A stretch of DNA of 64,000 bases, taken from NCBI GenBank assembly GCA_003259005.1, contig QLII01000001.1:4728501-4792500 (forward strand), given 5' to 3'. A model generated the notes under the pieces. The model was not told the DNA's origin. It saw only the letters and a list, made by a program, of their open reading frames with translations, and did no database searches. This DNA is from Spirosoma telluris (GTDB lineage: Bacteria > Bacteroidota > Bacteroidia > Cytophagales > Spirosomataceae). Position numbers and translations under genes: made by a program. Shown here piece after piece: positions 62,751 through 64,000 of the stretch; within the stretch, counting starts at the first letter, position 1, and each line of letters begins with the position of its first letter.

Positions 62751-62783
62751 ATGATGTTTAACCATACAGGAAACCATGACTAG
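62751..62783 (+). repeat. leader copy C with MFNHTGNHD mini-ORF overlapping next start
   Basis: GATGTTTAACCATA at 62753-62766 repeats the core of copies A and B. ATG 62754 opens a mini-ORF MFNHTGNHD ending at TAG 62781-62783, which overlaps the start of the gene at 62776. Confidence 0.7.
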
Positions 62784-63000
62784 CCAGACGAGAGAAGAAA
62801 TTGAATTGCTAATAGATACTATTAGTGAACACGCCAGTACGCTGGATGACTTTGCCGTAGAAGAATCGGATGAACATGAAACCGAAGAAGACCGGGAAGT
62901 CCGAAAACTTTTATTCTTCAATTGGCAAACGTTAACCAAAGCAATTGCCCAATTAAACGCAACAAAATCGACCCTTCAGAAACTAATCGACAAGAACTGA
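62776..63000 (+). CDS. acidic helical protein
   Basis: A 74-residue protein, strongly acidic in the middle (EESDEHETEEDREVRKLL), probably one or two amphipathic helices. Its stop overlaps the next ATG (TGATG), so the two are coupled. No family recognised. Confidence 0.55.
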   Translation: MTSQTREEIELLIDTISEHASTLDDFAVEESDEHETEEDREVRKLLFFNWQTLTKAIAQLNATKSTLQKLIDKN

Positions 63001-63155
63001 TGAAATGGTTAATCTGGTGGCCCGCTTATGCCTTTCTAGGTTTGTTAGTTCTATTAGTTGGTTTGGCTGCGATGTTAGTCTTTCCGCGGCTTTTAGACGG
63101 GTTTGGCAATGATGAAAAGCTGATGGTTAACCGATTTAATAAGTGGAACCGATGA
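63000..63155 (+). CDS. 51-residue membrane protein
   Basis: MKWLIWWPAYAFLGLLVLLV and following residues form one strong membrane helix (about 4-31), then a short basic tail (NRFNKWNR). The start overlaps the stop of the upstream gene. Resembles small phage or plasmid membrane proteins; function unknown. Confidence 0.55.
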   Translation: MKWLIWWPAYAFLGLLVLLVGLAAMLVFPRLLDGFGNDEKLMVNRFNKWNR

Positions 63156-63159
63156 TGCT

Positions 63160-63429
63160 ATGACTAACAAACGCTTTGTTCATCTCTATACGTGGTGGAT
63201 TACTCCCAAGGGAACGCGTCAATTTTGCTTGGTTGATAAGTTCGGAAAGTTCGTTGACGAAGCCGCGCCCGGCAGTAAAGTGTCCGTTTTCAAAACTACC
63301 CAAGTAAAGCTTATAGAAACACTGAATCCCAATCCGGTCAATTATTCTATAGAAGATTTTTGGGACTTGGTTGATCGCGGCAAGTTGATTGAATATATCC
63401 CCAATGTAACAACTGCCAGTAAAGGATAA
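63160..63429 (+). CDS. hypothetical protein
   Basis: An 89-residue soluble protein (MTNKRFVHLYTWWITPKGTRQF...), 4 bp after the membrane peptide gene, so part of the same transcript. It ends the cluster, followed by a strong terminator. No family recognised. Confidence 0.55.
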   Translation: MTNKRFVHLYTWWITPKGTRQFCLVDKFGKFVDEAAPGSKVSVFKTTQVKLIETLNPNPVNYSIEDFWDLVDRGKLIEYIPNVTTASKG

Positions 63430-63457
63430 ATTATAGGTTGTGCTGATACATCTAAAA

Positions 63458-63491
63458 ACAACAAAAATGCCCGTCTGGGCATTTTTGTTGT
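63458..63491. terminator. bidirectional intrinsic terminator
   Basis: ACAACAAAAATGCCC / GGGCATTTTTGTTGT, a perfect 15-bp stem with a 4-base loop, ends the primase-region cluster. Confidence 0.92.
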
Positions 63492-63613
63492 ATAACCCTC
63501 TATTCTTATCTTAGGCACTCAAATGTTAATTTAAGTCTAATATGTAGTGGAAAGGCTTAGATTTAGCTCGTTAGTTAATATATTGCCACTTATACAACAA
63601 CTAAAAACTAGTC

Positions 63614-63946
63614 ATGGTATCTCAAAAGTGGCCCAAGAGACAGTGGGCAGATATTAAAAAGCGACTGGCAACAAACTTCCCCGCAAACTTTCATACAGAC
63701 AAAACAATTGAAATGCTAGATCACTGTGTTTTAGCTGATGAACTGAAAATACTTACTCCTTATATAAGCCTTGGACGTTTATGCTTAAGCCGTAATACGA
63801 ACCTTGCGGACTATGATTGTCCTTGCATGTATTTTCACAATGACCAGTACACTGTTTCAACCTACGATAACTTGAATAAATGGTACTTTAATAGCTCAAA
63901 AGAAGCAGTGGAATTTGTCAAGCAGAACATACCTCTTATTGTATAA
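63614..63946 (+). CDS. hypothetical protein at the window edge
   Basis: A 110-residue protein (MVSQKWPKRQWADIKKRLAT...) with several Cys (CVLADE, CLSRN, DCPCMYF). No family recognised. AT-rich. It may belong to the accessory element, which continues beyond the window. Confidence 0.5.
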   Translation: MVSQKWPKRQWADIKKRLATNFPANFHTDKTIEMLDHCVLADELKILTPYISLGRLCLSRNTNLADYDCPCMYFHNDQYTVSTYDNLNKWYFNSSKEAVEFVKQNIPLIV

Positions 63947-64000
63947 TTCGGAGAACACTCACTTGATGTTATATTGACCATTCTATTCTTTTTTCCATAA

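Noticed and set aside
1..64000. CRISPR array, tRNA or rRNA genes
   Set aside because: I looked for evenly spaced direct repeats, cloverleaf-like stems and rRNA stretches and saw none. The tandem words in hairpins lack unique spacers.

Overview
The window looks like a chromosome segment from a Bacteroidota species of the Cytophagales, probably Spirosoma or a close relative. This rests on gene content seen here (DUF5916 outer-membrane protein, bacillithiol-system YtxJ, WaaA/KDO transferase, PVC-type CxxCH haem protein, GlsB, LolA next to FtsK, LemA-TPM cluster), on the scarcity of Shine-Dalgarno sites, and on several TAnnTTTG -7 promoter boxes. The genus is inference. There are no rRNA, tRNA or CRISPR loci that I can see.

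Layout. 0.2-9.5 kb: an alpha-glucan phosphorylase-like gene, a PAS histidine kinase, small stress and thioredoxin-like genes, a large periplasmic haem dehydrogenase with a Tat-exported sugar isomerase/epimerase, and a glycogen-binding (CBM48) protein. 9.7-11.8 kb: nicotinamide riboside uptake (PnuC) with its kinase/adenylyltransferase (NadR) and a lipoprotein. 11.9-19.1 kb: oxidoreductases, a MetE-like protein, a thioesterase, an A-type Fe-S carrier, methylmalonyl-CoA epimerase and an M1 aminopeptidase. 19.1-21.1 kb: an AT-rich two-gene ATPase/TOPRIM-like operon between hairpins, a candidate defence system. 21.2-29.4 kb: cystathionine beta-synthase, Uma2 nuclease, RsgA, WaaA, YtxJ, FolB, DivIVA and WD40 proteins. 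29.5-30.8 kb: a TnpB-only IS200/IS605-type element. 30.8-42.9 kb: Sfp, FtsK, LolA, Upp, Wzi-like, GmhA, DUF5916, TPM/TPM/LemA. 43-46.8 kb: an SDR, a LuxR-type two-component pair and an AT-rich pair of unknown genes. 47-50.3 kb: galE-rfbB-rfbA sugar nucleotide genes. 50.4-56 kb: SirB1-like, PyrD, CysM, LytTR and FadD. 57.5-63.9 kb: an accessory element with an S24-like repressor divergent from small unknown genes and a primase-helicase; no integrase is in view.

Two features run through the whole window. First, many intergenic gaps hold long inverted repeats (arms about 20-60 bp), often built of short near-tandem words, reaching the stop codons of flanking genes; several word families recur at distant loci. 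They can act as bidirectional terminators, but some sit upstream of genes or inside operons, so they behave like a dispersed element family. Second, about eleven genes are broken by an apparent single-base loss, nearly always in a short G/C run. Essential genes are among them, so most are probably sequencing or assembly errors; I annotate them as single genes.

The accessory region has a small regulatory oddity: a 40-bp leader carrying a mini-ORF (MFNH...) is repeated before genes, and in two cases its stop overlaps the next start codon, suggesting stop-restart translational coupling.
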